Below, one piece after another: positions 1 to 9,340 of a stretch of 64,000 bases of DNA; the first letter of the stretch is position 1; every line of letters begins with the position of its first letter. Made by a program: the position numbers and the translations under genes. Source of the DNA: an uncultured Phascolarctobacterium sp. (GTDB taxonomy: Bacteria; Bacillota; Negativicutes; Acidaminococcales; Acidaminococcaceae); the NCBI RefSeq assembly GCF_937920985.1, contig NZ_CALDXR010000027.1, forward strand, positions 6,938 through 70,937, read 5' to 3'. The notes under the pieces are model-generated. The model was given only the letters and a program-made list of their open reading frames with translations, had not been told where the DNA came from and did no database searches.

Positions 1-35
1 GGGTTCCGGTTAAGAATAGATTAGGAGGTCTGGCT

Positions 36-527
36 ATGCGCAGAGCAGTTTGTCCAGGAAGCTTTGATCCTGTTACCAAGGGTCATATTGATATTTTTGA
101 AAGAGCAAGTGCGATGTTTGATGAGCTGATTATCAGCGTTTTTCATAATCCTGGTAAGGATAAGGCAATGTTTTCTATGGAAGAGCGTGTGGAAATGCTT
201 AAGGATGCAACTAAGCATATTCCTAACGTAAGAGTAACCTGCTTTTCAGGCTTGTTGAATGAATTCTGTAAAAAGGAAGAGGCTCCTTTTATTGTCAGAG
301 GTCTGCGCGCTTTTACTGATTTTGAATACGAATTTCAAAGAGCGCTGCTGCTGAAAAAAATTGATAATGATTTGGAAACAGTTTTCATCATGACTAATGC
401 AAAATATTCCTTCGTCAGCTCTTCCGGTGTACGTGAGCTGGCAACCTTCGGCGGTCAATTAAAGGATTTAGTGCCTGAATGCATCGAAGAACGCATCCGT
501 AAGCATGTTTACCAAAAGTTTGAATAG
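36..527 (+). CDS. coaD: Phosphopantetheine adenylyltransferase
   Basis: Catalyses the penultimate step of coenzyme A synthesis: 4'-phosphopantetheine plus ATP gives dephospho-CoA. The 163-residue length is normal for bacterial CoaD. The nucleotidyltransferase motif GSFDPVTKGH lies at residues 8-17, with the HxGH-type GH at its end, and the C-terminal signature SSSGVRE at about 128-134. The ATG follows a TAGGAGG ribosome site by 6 nt. The first 13 bases of the window could be the tail of an upstream gene (rsmD often precedes coaD), but too little is visible to call it. The coiled-coil gene at 548 follows within 20 nt, so the two are probably co-transcribed. Confidence 0.97.
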   Translation: MRRAVCPGSFDPVTKGHIDIFERASAMFDELIISVFHNPGKDKAMFSMEERVEMLKDATKHIPNVRVTCFSGLLNEFCKKEEAPFIVRGLRAFTDFEYEFQRALLLKKIDNDLETVFIMTNAKYSFVSSSGVRELATFGGQLKDLVPECIEERIRKHVYQKFE

Positions 528-547
528 ATTAGAGTGGGGATGATAAC

Positions 548-1147
548 ATGATTGAACGCAACAAAACTAATGTAGCACTCGATGGACTTTTTGACGAATT
601 TCTTGATTTGGTTTCTAATGCAAGACGTGTTCCTTTGATGGATAAGATTATGCTTGATGAAAACGATTTGCTGAATATTATTGATGATCTCAAGGAGGCA
701 ATTCCGCGCGAAATCAAAAGTGCCAACCAGGTGCTGGAGGAGCAGAAGAATATTGTCGATAAGGCCTATGCTGATGCCGACCGTATTGTGCAACAGGCTA
801 AGGAAGAGGCAGAGCGTATTGTAAGTGTTGCTCAGGCTGAGGCTGATGCCAAGGTACAGCAGGAGGAGATTGTTAAGCAGGCTAATGCTGTAGCAGAGGA
901 TGTTAAGGCTAATGCACTGCGCTATCAGGAGGAAACCAAGCTTGCTGCTGATGAGTATGCTTTACAGGTTAAGCAGTCTTCCCTGAAGTATGCTGATGAT
1001 ATGCTTGAGTTTTTGAGCGGTAATCTGACCAGTGCTTTGGGCGGACTTAAAGAAAACATCCAAAGTGTTAAGGAAGAAATGAATAACATACAGCATCCGC
1101 AGGCACCGGTAGAGGCGCCGGAGCCGGAAGCTGCTGAAGAAGAATAA
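548..1147 (+). CDS. Coiled-coil protein of unknown function, linked to coaD
   Basis: A 199-residue cytoplasmic protein without signal peptide or membrane helix. Residues ~45-150 are a charged, Ala/Glu/Lys-rich heptad-like segment (EEAERIVSVAQAEADAK and similar), superficially like F-ATPase subunit b or DivIVA-type coiled coils. The N-terminus (residues 1-40) looks globular. The C-terminal tail is acidic and Pro-rich (PEAPEPEAAEEE-like). Sits 20 nt behind coaD and ends at a strong bidirectional terminator, so the unit is coaD plus this gene. Similar ORFs beside coaD are often labelled 'ATPase' by coiled-coil similarity; no ATP-binding motif is present, so I do not adopt that name. Confidence 0.8.
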   Translation: MIERNKTNVALDGLFDEFLDLVSNARRVPLMDKIMLDENDLLNIIDDLKEAIPREIKSANQVLEEQKNIVDKAYADADRIVQQAKEEAERIVSVAQAEADAKVQQEEIVKQANAVAEDVKANALRYQEETKLAADEYALQVKQSSLKYADDMLEFLSGNLTSALGGLKENIQSVKEEMNNIQHPQAPVEAPEPEAAEEE

Positions 1148-1163
1148 GAAATAAGTGCATTAT

Positions 1164-1213
1164 AAAAGCTGTAACGAGGCATCACATGTGTGATGCTGAC
1201 GTTACAGCTTTTT
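1164..1213. terminator. Bidirectional Rho-independent terminator
   Basis: A long stem (AAAGCTGTAAC paired with GTTACAGCTTT) with an inner GCATCACATGTGTGATGC palindrome lies between the convergent coiled-coil gene and tmcAL. T runs flank it on both strands, so it can stop transcription from either side. Confidence 0.88.
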
Positions 1214-1251
1214 GTTGTTTAAGCAGTATTTTAGTTGTTTGACAGCGATGT

Positions 1252-2430
1252 TTAGCTTTGGCTGCGGACGTAGATGGGTGATTGGTAAAAATCGTTGCCG
1301 CTGCGGTTAAGTGCGGTGTTATGCTGCAGTAGGGACCATGTGTCGGTAGCAGCTATTTCCAATGCTAATTGCGTTTGGTAGGCAGCGTTATCAATATTTA
1401 AGGCGTTTTGACCTAACTTAGTGATGAGTGGCAGGCTGGCGCTTTTCTTCATCTGGTGCAGCAGCTGACGGCCGTTGTCATTAAAGGCCAGCACGCGCAG
1501 GTAGGCAGGCTCCTGCTGCTGCCATACTGCTTTGGACTGGTCCAGCAATATTTGCAGCAGCAGTCGGCGGATGCGGCTGGCTGTGTAGCGCTTGCTGCTG
1601 CAGGCAGCGAGCGCTGCCTGCAGGCAAGCGCAGTCGCCAGCCTTGCTGAGCAGGTTCTCCAGGCCTTCACAGGCCTCGCAGCGCTCAGCCAACTGAGACG
1701 GCGTAAGCAGCCGCAGGCGATATTTCAGCAGCTGCCATAAAAGCTGTGCGTCGTAGCCGCCCCTGGTAAGTGCTATATGCGTGTAGGCAGGCGTGGCCTG
1801 CTGCCAGCTGCCATTGCCGAGCGCCAAAGCCTGGCGAATCGCGCTGGCGCTGGCTATACTGCTGCTGATGGCGGTGGAGTTATAGCCTTCGTCTGTACGC
1901 TGCAGGTAAAGCGGTTTGATGCTTGCAGCAGTCTGCAGCAGGGCCTTGGTATATTCCAGCGCCAAAATGTCGTTGGGAGAGCGGAAGGCGGTGTGTGCGC
2001 CTAAAATTTTTTCCCAGGCCTGTGCATAGCTGCTGCCGCTTTGCAGCAGCTCACGCAGCCTTGCCTGCGCTTCAGCGCTGCAGGCAAGGCGTGCTGCGGC
2101 CACGAAATCACTTTGCGGGTGTTCTGTACCGCAGGCAAGCGTATTGACGCAGCCAGTGGCTGCCAGAAGCTCTATAGCGCCCCTGGCAAAGAATTCGGCA
2201 CTGCGCAGCGTAAAGGCGCAGCCAAGCTCCAGCACCAGATCAGCACCGCCCTGTACAGCAAAGGCGGCGCGCTGCCATTTGCTTAAAATGGCAGGCTCGC
2301 CGCGCTGCATAAAGCTGCCACTCATTACGACGATGACTGGCTGCTGCGTCAAACGCTTCGTTTCCTGTATATGATAAAGATGACCGTTATGAAAGGGATT
2401 ATATTCGGCAATGATGCCTGTAGCCTGCAT
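1252..2430 (-). CDS. tmcAL: tRNA(Met) cytidine acetate ligase (TmcAL/YlbM family)
   Basis: Uses ATP and acetate to form N4-acetylcytidine at the wobble position of elongator tRNA-Met. At 392 residues it matches the family (about 400). The N-terminal nucleotidyltransferase-like motif GIIAEYNPFHNGH (residues 5-17) is the family hallmark, followed by VVMSGSFMQRGEPA and a KWQRA segment. Transcribed divergently from ackA, which makes acetyl-phosphate/acetate. The shared use of acetate is suggestive but is a context inference only. A TATAAT sits upstream on the minus strand at 2468-2473 with a poor -35. The GC-rich, Gln/Ala-heavy composition differs somewhat from neighbours. Confidence 0.92.
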   Translation of the reverse strand: MQATGIIAEYNPFHNGHLYHIQETKRLTQQPVIVVMSGSFMQRGEPAILSKWQRAAFAVQGGADLVLELGCAFTLRSAEFFARGAIELLAATGCVNTLACGTEHPQSDFVAAARLACSAEAQARLRELLQSGSSYAQAWEKILGAHTAFRSPNDILALEYTKALLQTAASIKPLYLQRTDEGYNSTAISSSIASASAIRQALALGNGSWQQATPAYTHIALTRGGYDAQLLWQLLKYRLRLLTPSQLAERCEACEGLENLLSKAGDCACLQAALAACSSKRYTASRIRRLLLQILLDQSKAVWQQQEPAYLRVLAFNDNGRQLLHQMKKSASLPLITKLGQNALNIDNAAYQTQLALEIAATDTWSLLQHNTALNRSGNDFYQSPIYVRSQS

Positions 2431-2589
2431 GATTTTTACCTCGCAATATCTTATCTCTATGAATATTATTATAACATAGGCTTGGAATTGAGAAAATATT
2501 TCTGTTCAATTAGCTACGAATAGTGTATACTAATAATATATTGGTATTTATGACTAGAATTAAATTTGGCGTTGACCGGGAGGTTTATT

Positions 2590-3798
2590 GTGATTGTTTT
2601 CGTAGTAAATTGTGGCAGCTCCTCCATCAAGTATCAACTGATAAACATGGAAGGCGAGCATGTCATGGCCAAAGGCCTGATTGAACGCATCGGTATGGAA
2701 GGCTCCACACTGAAGCATACGCCAGCAGGCAAATACACAATTGATATAAAAGAGGAAATTCCTGACCATAAGGTTGGTATCCGCTTGGCGATTAAAGCGC
2801 TGACGAGCAAGGAATATGGCGTTATCAAGGATATGTCCGAGATTGATGCTGTAGGCCATCGTGTTGTGCATGGCGGTGAGCGCTTTACTGACAGCGTGCT
2901 GATTACCAGTGATGTGTTGCACGGTATTGAGGCTTGCTGTGAAATTGCACCTCTGCATAATCCGCCTAACCTGTACGGCATTAACGCTTGTATGGAGATT
3001 ATGCGCGGAACACCGCAGGTTGCTGTGTTTGATACAGCCTTTCATCAGACAATGCCTAAGGTTGCCTATCTTTACGGCCTGCCCTATGAAATGTATGTCA
3101 AATATGGCGTGCGCCGTTACGGCTTCCATGGCACTTCGCACAAATATGTGGCGCTGCGTGCTGCAGAGCTGATGCACGAGCATATGAATGATTTGCGTAT
3201 TATTACTTGCCACCTTGGCAATGGTGCCAGCATTGCAGCAATTAAATACGGCAAATCCATTGATACAAGCATGGGCTACACACCGCTTGAAGGCCTGATT
3301 ATGGGCACCCGCAGCGGCGAGATTGACCCGGCGATTATTCCCTTCCTGATGGAAAAGGAAAATATGAATGCGCAGCAGATAGATGATTATCTGAACCGCC
3401 GCAGTGGTATTCTGGGCATCAGCGGTCTGTCCAGTGACTTCCGTGACCTGGAAAGCGCTGCGAACCGTGGTGATGACCGCAGCCAGCTGGCGATAGACGT
3501 TTTTGCCTACAAGGTAAAAAAATATATCGGCGGTTATGTAGCAGCAATGGGCGGCGTGGATGCGATTGTCTTTACTGCAGGCCTGGGAGAAAATTCTCCC
3601 TTTATGCGCGACAAAATCTGCAACGGCCTGGAATATCTGGGCACGCGCGTTGATCCGGAACTGAACCAGGTGCGCGGCAAGGAGCGCGAAATCAGCGTGC
3701 GTCGTGCGCGTGTCAAGATTTTCGTCATCCCGACAAATGAGGAGCTGGTTATTGCCCGCGATACCTATAACATCTGTCGCAGAATCATCAAGCTGTAG
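2590..3798 (+). CDS. ackA: Acetate kinase
   Basis: Interconverts acetate plus ATP and acetyl-phosphate plus ADP, the ATP-yielding step of acetate fermentation. I start at GTG 2590 (402 residues), because GGGAGG at 2578-2583 lies just upstream and the product then begins [15 protein letters not shown], the standard AckA N-terminus. A TTG at 2566 in the same frame would place the ribosome site inside the gene. Motifs: NCGSSSIKY (7-15), [34 protein letters not shown]. No pta gene is adjacent. A TATACT at 2526-2531 could be its -10 box, but the -35 is weak. Confidence 0.96.
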   Translation: MIVFVVNCGSSSIKYQLINMEGEHVMAKGLIERIGMEGSTLKHTPAGKYTIDIKEEIPDHKVGIRLAIKALTSKEYGVIKDMSEIDAVGHRVVHGGERFTDSVLITSDVLHGIEACCEIAPLHNPPNLYGINACMEIMRGTPQVAVFDTAFHQTMPKVAYLYGLPYEMYVKYGVRRYGFHGTSHKYVALRAAELMHEHMNDLRIITCHLGNGASIAAIKYGKSIDTSMGYTPLEGLIMGTRSGEIDPAIIPFLMEKENMNAQQIDDYLNRRSGILGISGLSSDFRDLESAANRGDDRSQLAIDVFAYKVKKYIGGYVAAMGGVDAIVFTAGLGENSPFMRDKICNGLEYLGTRVDPELNQVRGKEREISVRRARVKIFVIPTNEELVIARDTYNICRRIIKL

Positions 3799-3848
3799 TC
3801 GTTTGCCTGAGGCTATAGTAACTGATAATAGTTTTAAAGCATTTTTAC

Positions 3849-3877
3849 TTGACAAAGAGCGGTAATACCGCTATAAT
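3849..3877 (+). promoter_or_regulatory. Consensus sigma-A promoter for yceD-rpmF
   Basis: TTGACA at 3849-3854 and TATAAT at 3872-3877 with a 17-nt spacer, an exact consensus. The predicted start lies about 12 nt before the yceD ATG, so the leader is very short. Confidence 0.93.
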
Positions 3878-3895
3878 TGTAACGATTGGTGAAAT

Positions 3896-4399
3896 ATGAT
3901 TAAAATAAATGTCGCAGAAATCAAGAAAAGACTAGTCGGTGAAAAAACTCTTGCTTATGAGCTTTCGCCTGCTGAGCTGGAAATTGCAGCTGAAGAGCTT
4001 GCTGTTGACGGCACAGTAAATTTAGAAGGCACCATGAGCAACGCTGGTGATGTATTATTACTGCAGGCTGTAATGACTGCTAAGGTACGACGTACCTGCA
4101 GCCGTTGTCTGAAGGGTTTTACAGGTAAAACCAGGGCAGAGGTTGTCGAGAAGTTTTATCCGGCAAGTGCTGAACATATTGAAAATGATGCTTTTGTCTA
4201 CGATTCGGACGTTATTGATATAACGGAACCGCTTCGTGAAGGGCTGCTGCTTGCAGAGCCCATGCAGGCTCTGTGTAAGCCAGACTGCCGGGGACTTTGT
4301 CCCGTTTGTGGCGCTGATCTTAATGATGGTGACTGCGGATGCGACAGGTTCACTGTAGATCCGAGGCTGGCGGCATTGAAGCAATTCATCAAAAATTAA
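3896..4399 (+). CDS. yceD: YceD/DUF177 family protein (23S rRNA accumulation)
   Basis: 167-residue DUF177/YceD protein. Family members are needed for normal large-subunit rRNA accumulation and are nearly always encoded just before rpmF, as here (35 nt upstream). Two cysteine clusters are visible: CSRCLKGF near residue 66 and a C-terminal CKPDCRGLCPVCG...CGC cluster (~123-145), probably a metal site. Read from a consensus promoter with an almost leaderless start. The molecular role of the family is only partly known. Confidence 0.9.
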   Translation: MIKINVAEIKKRLVGEKTLAYELSPAELEIAAEELAVDGTVNLEGTMSNAGDVLLLQAVMTAKVRRTCSRCLKGFTGKTRAEVVEKFYPASAEHIENDAFVYDSDVIDITEPLREGLLLAEPMQALCKPDCRGLCPVCGADLNDGDCGCDRFTVDPRLAALKQFIKN

Positions 4400-4434
4400 A
4401 TTCACTTCATAGCACTGAGGAGGTGTATTGAGAA

Positions 4435-4614
4435 ATGGCAGTACCTAAGAGAAAAATGTCCAAAGCCCGTCGTGACAGACGTCGTGCTAACTGGAAACTG
4501 AGCGTTCCTGGCATGGTTGAATGCCCGCAATGTCATGAAATGAAAATGCCGCATCGCGTTTGCCCTGAATGCGGTTACTACAATGGCAAACAAGTCATTG
4601 CTAAAGCTGAATAA
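4435..4614 (+). CDS. rpmF: 50S ribosomal protein L32
   Basis: A 59-residue protein read directly from the sequence (below a 60-residue ORF cut-off). It begins [19 protein letters not shown] and carries the L32 zinc-binding pairs CPQC and CPEC (residues ~30-46). A GAGGAGGTG ribosome site lies upstream of the ATG. It is the second gene of the yceD-rpmF unit and is followed by a near-perfect terminator, which separates it from fapR. Confidence 0.97.
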   Translation: MAVPKRKMSKARRDRRRANWKLSVPGMVECPQCHEMKMPHRVCPECGYYNGKQVIAKAE

Positions 4615-4632
4615 TTTTAAGCTGTTGATAAG

Positions 4633-4661
4633 GCCTTCGGAAGTAATTCCGGAGGCTTTTT
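4633..4661 (+). terminator. Rho-independent terminator after rpmF
   Basis: Ten-base-pair stem GCCTTCGGAA/TTCCGGAGGC with a GTAA tetraloop, followed directly by TTTTT. Confidence 0.92.
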
Positions 4662-4762
4662 ACATGATATGCTGAAGCTTATCGTTTAAGCAGCACTTAA
4701 TTGTGTAATTAAAAAAATCGCTGAAATATAAGAGATGTTACAATTTTTTTGCTAAAAAACCC

Positions 4763-4791
4763 TTGCCAAAAACGTGCTATGCTTTTATAAT
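4763..4791 (+). promoter_or_regulatory. Promoter of the fapR-plsX-fab operon, with a possible FapR half-site downstream
   Basis: TTGCCA (4763-4768), 17-nt spacer, TATAAT (4786-4791). About 20 nt downstream, GGTACTAA at 4812-4819 resembles one arm of the FapR operators described in Bacillus (TTAGTACC/GGTACTAA-like dyads); the other arm is not obvious. Further upstream TTAATTGTGTAATTAA (4697-4712) is an AT-rich dyad of unknown role. FapR autoregulation is inferred, not shown. Confidence 0.75.
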
Positions 4792-4834
4792 AAAAACAGA
4801 TATTATGAGCTGGTACTAAAAAGCAGGTGATGGA

Positions 4835-5422
4835 ATGACTTCTTCTAAAAAATTAATACGTCACAGAAGCTTGAAGAAGCTGCTTAGGGATAATCCCTTC
4901 AGCACTGATGAGCAACTGGCAAAGATGCTGGATGTCAGCGTACAGACTATACGTCTGGACCGTGTTGCTCTGGGAATTCCTGAGCTGCGTGCCAGAACTC
5001 GTACTATGGCCGAAGAAGCTCAGACCAAGCTGCGTGCCATTGATAAAAAGGATATCGTGGGCGAGCTGCTGGATCTGGAGCTGAACAAAATCGGTATTTC
5101 CACGCTGAAGATTACACCTGATATGGTGCTTGAGCGTACCGGGATTGCCCGCGGTTATTATATGTTTGCTATGGCCAATACTTTGGCTTTGGCAGTTGTA
5201 GATGCGGAATATGCGCTGACTGCTGTAGGCAATGTCAAGTATAAGCTGCCTGTCAATGCAGGTGCTGTGCTTGTAGCCCGTGCAGTAGTTACACACCGCC
5301 GCATGGATAAATATTATATTTTTGTTTCCGTGAAAAACAATAACGAAGAGGTTTTTCGCGCTAAGTTCATTATTGTTTCTTTGGATAACAGAACTAAGCA
5401 TGAGGGGGAGCAGGAAGCATGA
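4835..5422 (+). CDS. fapR: Transcription factor FapR (fatty acid/phospholipid repressor)
   Basis: 195-residue regulator that represses lipid-synthesis genes until malonyl-CoA binds. The N-terminal helix-turn-helix (about residues 22-50, with LAKMLDVSVQTIRLDRVALGIPELR) is followed by a linker and a C-terminal hotdog-fold effector domain. That architecture is distinctive of FapR. It heads the plsX-fabH-fabD-fabG-acpP-fabK-fabF run and overlaps plsX by 4 nt (ATGA), so it is translationally coupled to its main targets. Start ATG follows GCAGGTGATGG. Confidence 0.93.
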   Translation: MTSSKKLIRHRSLKKLLRDNPFSTDEQLAKMLDVSVQTIRLDRVALGIPELRARTRTMAEEAQTKLRAIDKKDIVGELLDLELNKIGISTLKITPDMVLERTGIARGYYMFAMANTLALAVVDAEYALTAVGNVKYKLPVNAGAVLVARAVVTHRRMDKYYIFVSVKNNNEEVFRAKFIIVSLDNRTKHEGEQEA

Positions 5423-6432
5423 AAATCGCCGTAGATGTTATGGGTACCGATTATGGTCCCAAAGAGCTTGTTTTAGGTGCAGTCAACGCTGTTAAAGAGT
5501 ATGGCTGCGAAACTGTTTTGGTTGGCGATGAAAAAATAATCCGTGAGCTGCTGGTAAAATACGGTGCGGATAAAAATCCGAAGATTACTATTCATCATGC
5601 CAGCGAGGTAATTGCGATGGACGAGCATCCTGCGATTGCGGTTAAGTCCAAAAAGGACGCTTCTATCGTAGTTGCGGCAGGATTGCTGAGAAACAAGGAA
5701 TGTGATGCCCTTGTTTCCTCCGGCAGCACTGGTGCTGCTGTCGCTTCAGCGCTTTTTTGCGTAGGCCGCATCAGGGGCGTGGAACGACCTGCTATTGCAA
5801 CGCCGATTCCCAGCCTGAAGGGTACTACTGTAGTGCTTGACAGCGGCGCCAAGGTAGACGCCAAGCCTGAGCATATGGTACAGAGTGCTATCATGGGTAC
5901 GGTGTACGCAGAAAAAATTTTAAAAATTTCTCAGCCGAAGGTAGGACTTTTGAACATCGGTGAAGAAGAAACTAAGGGTAACGAGCAAGCATTGGCAACC
6001 TACCCGCTTTTAAAGGATACTCGGACGATAAACTTTATCGGCAACGTTGAAGGTCGTGACATCAACAAAGGCACGGTAGATGTAGTTGTCTGCGACGGCT
6101 TCGTCGGCAATGTCGTGCTGAAGTTCGGTGAAGGTCTGGCGAAGGCTATTATGACGCTGATCAAGGAAGCAATTATGAACGGCGGCATTCTGGCAAAGCT
6201 GGGCGGACTTTTAATCAAGCCTGCACTGAAGGGCCTGAAGAAACGTCTTGACCCTGCTGAATACGGCGGTGCCCTGCTGTTAGGTATCCGCGCACCGTTT
6301 ATTATCTGCCATGGCAGCTCCAAGGCTAAAGCAATCACTAATGCTATTCACGTAGCTATGGACTTTGCCGAGCAGGATGTTGTAAGTATCATCAAAGATA
6401 AGATTGCGGAATCAAAAGAAATGAGGAATTAG
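5419..6432 (+). CDS. plsX: Phosphate acyltransferase PlsX
   Basis: Converts acyl-ACP and phosphate to acyl-phosphate, the acyl donor for PlsY in phospholipid synthesis. A peripheral membrane enzyme of 337 residues, normal for the family. Begins MKIAVDVMGTDYGPKELVLGA. The VSSGSTGA segment (about residues 97-104) and the C-terminal GGALLLGI region are typical. Overlaps the fapR stop by 4 nt and is followed 4 nt later by fabH. Confidence 0.96.
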   Translation: MKIAVDVMGTDYGPKELVLGAVNAVKEYGCETVLVGDEKIIRELLVKYGADKNPKITIHHASEVIAMDEHPAIAVKSKKDASIVVAAGLLRNKECDALVSSGSTGAAVASALFCVGRIRGVERPAIATPIPSLKGTTVVLDSGAKVDAKPEHMVQSAIMGTVYAEKILKISQPKVGLLNIGEEETKGNEQALATYPLLKDTRTINFIGNVEGRDINKGTVDVVVCDGFVGNVVLKFGEGLAKAIMTLIKEAIMNGGILAKLGGLLIKPALKGLKKRLDPAEYGGALLLGIRAPFIICHGSSKAKAITNAIHVAMDFAEQDVVSIIKDKIAESKEMRN

Positions 6433-6436
6433 ATAA

Positions 6437-7426
6437 ATGACAAGAGCTGTTGGTATTTTAGGTTTAGGACATTATGTTCCTGAGAAGATTATCACTAATA
6501 CAGACATGGAGAAAATCGTTGAGACCAGTGACGAGTGGATTACTGAGCGCACCGGCATCAAGCAGCGTCACATCGCTGCTCCGGAAGAAGCAACCTCTGA
6601 TCTGGCGTACAATGCTGCTGTAGAAGCACTGAAGGACGCTGGTGTTGCTCCGGAAGAGCTGGACCTCGTTATCGTAGGTACTGCTTCCAGCGATTACATT
6701 TTCCCGTCTACTGCCTGCCTGGTACAGGCTCGTCTGGGCGCAAAAAATGCAGCTGCCTTTGACCTGGCTGCAGGCTGCAGCGGCTTTGTTTACAGCCTTG
6801 CTGTAGCAAGCCAGATGGTTAAGAGCGGTCTGTATAACAAGATTCTGATTATCGGTGCGGAAACTCTGAGCCGTATTATGAACTGGACAGATCGTAACAC
6901 CTGCGTTCTCTTCGGTGATGGCGCCGGTGCTGCTGTAGTTGGCGAGGTTGAAGAAGGCTACGGTGTACTGGGCATTGACATGGGTGCCGACGGCAACGGC
7001 GGCAAGTTCCTGCTGCAACCGGCAGGCGGCAGCCGTAATCCGGCAAGCGAAGAAACCGTTGCTGCCAAAGACCACACCATTCATATGAACGGTCAGGAAG
7101 TATTCAAATTCGCTATTCAGATTATGGGCAAGACTGCAAAGCGTGCTCTGGCTAAGGCGAATATGAAGCCGGAAGAGTTGGATATGCTGTTCCCGCATCA
7201 GGCTAACTACCGTATCATCACTTCCGCTGCTAAGCGTCTGAAGATGCCGATGGATAAGGTTTGGGTAAACGTAGACAAATACGCCAATACTTCCGCTGCA
7301 TCTATTCCTATCGCTCTGTGCGAGGCTCAAAAGGCTGGCGCCCTGAAAAAAGGCGACAACATTATTCTTGATGGCTTTGGCGCAGGTTTGACCTGGGCAG
7401 CTATTGTCCTCAAGTGGAGTAAATAA
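6437..7426 (+). CDS. fabH: Beta-ketoacyl-ACP synthase III
   Basis: Starts fatty-acid synthesis by condensing acetyl-CoA (or another primer) with malonyl-ACP. 329 residues. The Cys-His-Asn triad is visible: Cys114 in LAAGCSGF, His in FPHQANYRI, and Asn in KYANTSAASIP. The family-specific GATAxD-like motif is present in modified form. Positioned between plsX and fabD in the usual order. Confidence 0.96.
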   Translation: MTRAVGILGLGHYVPEKIITNTDMEKIVETSDEWITERTGIKQRHIAAPEEATSDLAYNAAVEALKDAGVAPEELDLVIVGTASSDYIFPSTACLVQARLGAKNAAAFDLAAGCSGFVYSLAVASQMVKSGLYNKILIIGAETLSRIMNWTDRNTCVLFGDGAGAAVVGEVEEGYGVLGIDMGADGNGGKFLLQPAGGSRNPASEETVAAKDHTIHMNGQEVFKFAIQIMGKTAKRALAKANMKPEELDMLFPHQANYRIITSAAKRLKMPMDKVWVNVDKYANTSAASIPIALCEAQKAGALKKGDNIILDGFGAGLTWAAIVLKWSK

Positions 7427-7490
7427 TCCAAACATTTTTCGTTTGTCTTAATAGTATTTGATTTTTGTCGAAAGTGAGGTAATTTACACG

Positions 7491-8432
7491 ATGAGTAAAA
7501 TCGCATTCGTATTCCCCGGCCAAGGTTCTCAGACCGTTGGCATGTGCAAAGCTTTTTATGATGAATATCCTGTTGTAAAACAGATTTTTGAAGAGGCTGA
7601 TGACGCTCTTGGCTATTCCATCAGCAAAATGTGCTTCGAAGGTCCTGCTGAAGACCTGAAGCTGACCGCTAACACCCAACCTGCTATTCTGACTGCCAGC
7701 ACTGCTTGTGCAGCAGTTCTGAAGGAGCATGGCGTAAGCTGCGATATCGCTGCTGGCCACAGCCTGGGCGAATACAGCGCACTGGTAAACACCGGCGCTC
7801 TGAAATTTGCTGACGCTGTACGCATTGTTAACAAACGCGGACAATTCATGCAAGAGGCTGTTCCTGTAGGCGAAGGCAGCATGGCTGCTATCCTCGGTCT
7901 GGACAGCGACAAAATCGTAGAAATCTGCCGCAGCGTAGAAGCTGAATCCGGCGAAGCAGTGCAAGCAGTAAACTTCAACTGCCCCGGTCAGGTTGTTATC
8001 GCAGGTGCAGTTAATCCTGTAAATAAAGCTATCGAAGCTCTTAAGGCTGCCGGTGCAAAACGCGCAGTGCTGCTGCCAGTAAGCGCTCCTTTCCACAGCA
8101 CTCTGATGCAGCCCGCTGCAGCCCGCCTGGCTGAGGTTCTGGCTCCGATTGAAATCAAAGATATCACTATTCCTGTTGTTGCTAACGTAACCGCTCAGGA
8201 GGTTACCAGCGGCGAAGAAATCAAAAAGCTGCTCGTTAAGCAAGCTGCTATGCCTGTTCTCTGGGAAACCAGCGTACGCAACATGGTTGCAGGCGGCGTA
8301 GACATTTTTGTTGAGGTTGGCCCGGGCAAGGTTCTGACCGGCTTCACCAAGAAGATTGCTAAAGGCATGATGGCTCTCAACGTTGAAGACGCTGCCAGCC
8401 TGGAAAAAACCTTAGCTGAGCTGAATAAATAA
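7491..8432 (+). CDS. fabD: Malonyl-CoA:ACP transacylase
   Basis: Loads malonyl groups onto acyl carrier protein. I use ATG 7491 (313 residues) because GTGAGGT lies just upstream and the product then starts MSKIAFVFPGQGSQ; an upstream in-frame ATG at 7458 would add 11 unlikely residues. The nucleophile is Ser91 in GHSLGE, with QGSQ at 11-14 and the catalytic His in the APFHS segment. A structured 108-nt spacer separates it from fabG. Confidence 0.96.
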   Translation: MSKIAFVFPGQGSQTVGMCKAFYDEYPVVKQIFEEADDALGYSISKMCFEGPAEDLKLTANTQPAILTASTACAAVLKEHGVSCDIAAGHSLGEYSALVNTGALKFADAVRIVNKRGQFMQEAVPVGEGSMAAILGLDSDKIVEICRSVEAESGEAVQAVNFNCPGQVVIAGAVNPVNKAIEALKAAGAKRAVLLPVSAPFHSTLMQPAAARLAEVLAPIEIKDITIPVVANVTAQEVTSGEEIKKLLVKQAAMPVLWETSVRNMVAGGVDIFVEVGPGKVLTGFTKKIAKGMMALNVEDAASLEKTLAELNK

Positions 8433-8446
8433 TTCACCAGGCTAAA

Positions 8447-8509
8447 CTGTCAGCTTCGCAATTCCCCTAAACGTACATGCAGTATGTATTTGTGAAGACT
8501 AAATGACAG
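8447..8509 (+). other. Nested stem-loop in the fabD-fabG spacer
   Basis: Three nested complementary pairs read inward: CTGTCA (8447-8452) with TGACAG (8504-8509), CTTCGCAA (8454-8461) with TTGTGAAG (8490-8497), and ACAT with ATGT (8475-8478/8484-8487). No U tract follows, so this is not an intrinsic terminator. It may be an RNA-processing or stability element. Confidence 0.55.
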
Positions 8510-8540
8510 ATGATGAATTGAAGGATAAGGAGAACTTACA

Positions 8541-9284
8541 ATGAAGTTAGAAGGTAAAAAAGCTCTCGTAACTGGTGCTTCACGTGGCATTGGCCGTGCA
8601 ATCGCACTGGCTCTCGCTGCAGAAGGTGCTGACGTGGTTGTAAACTACGCAGGCAGTGAAGCTGCTGCTAAAGAGGTTGCTGCAGAAATCGAAGCTATGG
8701 GCCGCAAGGCTTTCGTAGTGCAGGCAGACATTTCCTCCAACGAAGCTGCTACTGCTATGGTAGATGAAGTTGTTAAAGAATTCGGCCGCATTGATATCCT
8801 CGTAAACAACGCAGGCATTACCCGTGATGGTCTGCTGATGCGTATGAAAGAAGAGGATTGGGACGCAGTTCTGACCACTAACCTGAAGGGTGTGTTCAAC
8901 TGCACCAAGGCCGCTGTCAAATACATGATGAAACAAAAAGCCGGCAAAATTGTCAGCATCAGCTCTGTCGTTGGTCTGATGGGTAATGCTGGCCAGGCTA
9001 ACTACGCTGCTGCTAAGGCCGGCGTAATCGGTTTTACTAAATCCGTTGCTAAGGAAGTTGCTGCTCGCGGCATTAACGTGAACGCTGTTGCTCCCGGCTT
9101 TATTAAAACGGATATGACAAGTGTACTTTCCGACAAAGTTGTTGAAGGTATGCTGACTTCTATACCCTTACACAAACTGGGTGAAACTACTGATATTGCC
9201 AAGGCTGTTGTCTTCCTTGTGAGCGATGACGCCAATTATATTACCGGACAGACTTTACATGTTGACGGTGGTATGGTAATGTAA
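8541..9284 (+). CDS. fabG: 3-oxoacyl-ACP reductase
   Basis: NADPH-dependent reduction of 3-ketoacyl-ACP in each elongation cycle. 247-residue short-chain dehydrogenase. The Rossmann motif GASRGIGRA is at residues 12-20, NNAG near 89, and the catalytic Ser-Tyr-Lys in SISSVVG and NYAAAKAG. A strong AAGGAGAAC site precedes ATG 8541. Followed after 56 nt by acpP. Confidence 0.97.
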   Translation: MKLEGKKALVTGASRGIGRAIALALAAEGADVVVNYAGSEAAAKEVAAEIEAMGRKAFVVQADISSNEAATAMVDEVVKEFGRIDILVNNAGITRDGLLMRMKEEDWDAVLTTNLKGVFNCTKAAVKYMMKQKAGKIVSISSVVGLMGNAGQANYAAAKAGVIGFTKSVAKEVAARGINVNAVAPGFIKTDMTSVLSDKVVEGMLTSIPLHKLGETTDIAKAVVFLVSDDANYITGQTLHVDGGMVM

Positions 9285-9340
9285 TAGGGGGCCCATTTGG
9301 GAGACCTGCAACTTTACCTATTGGAAGGAGGTGAATCGTA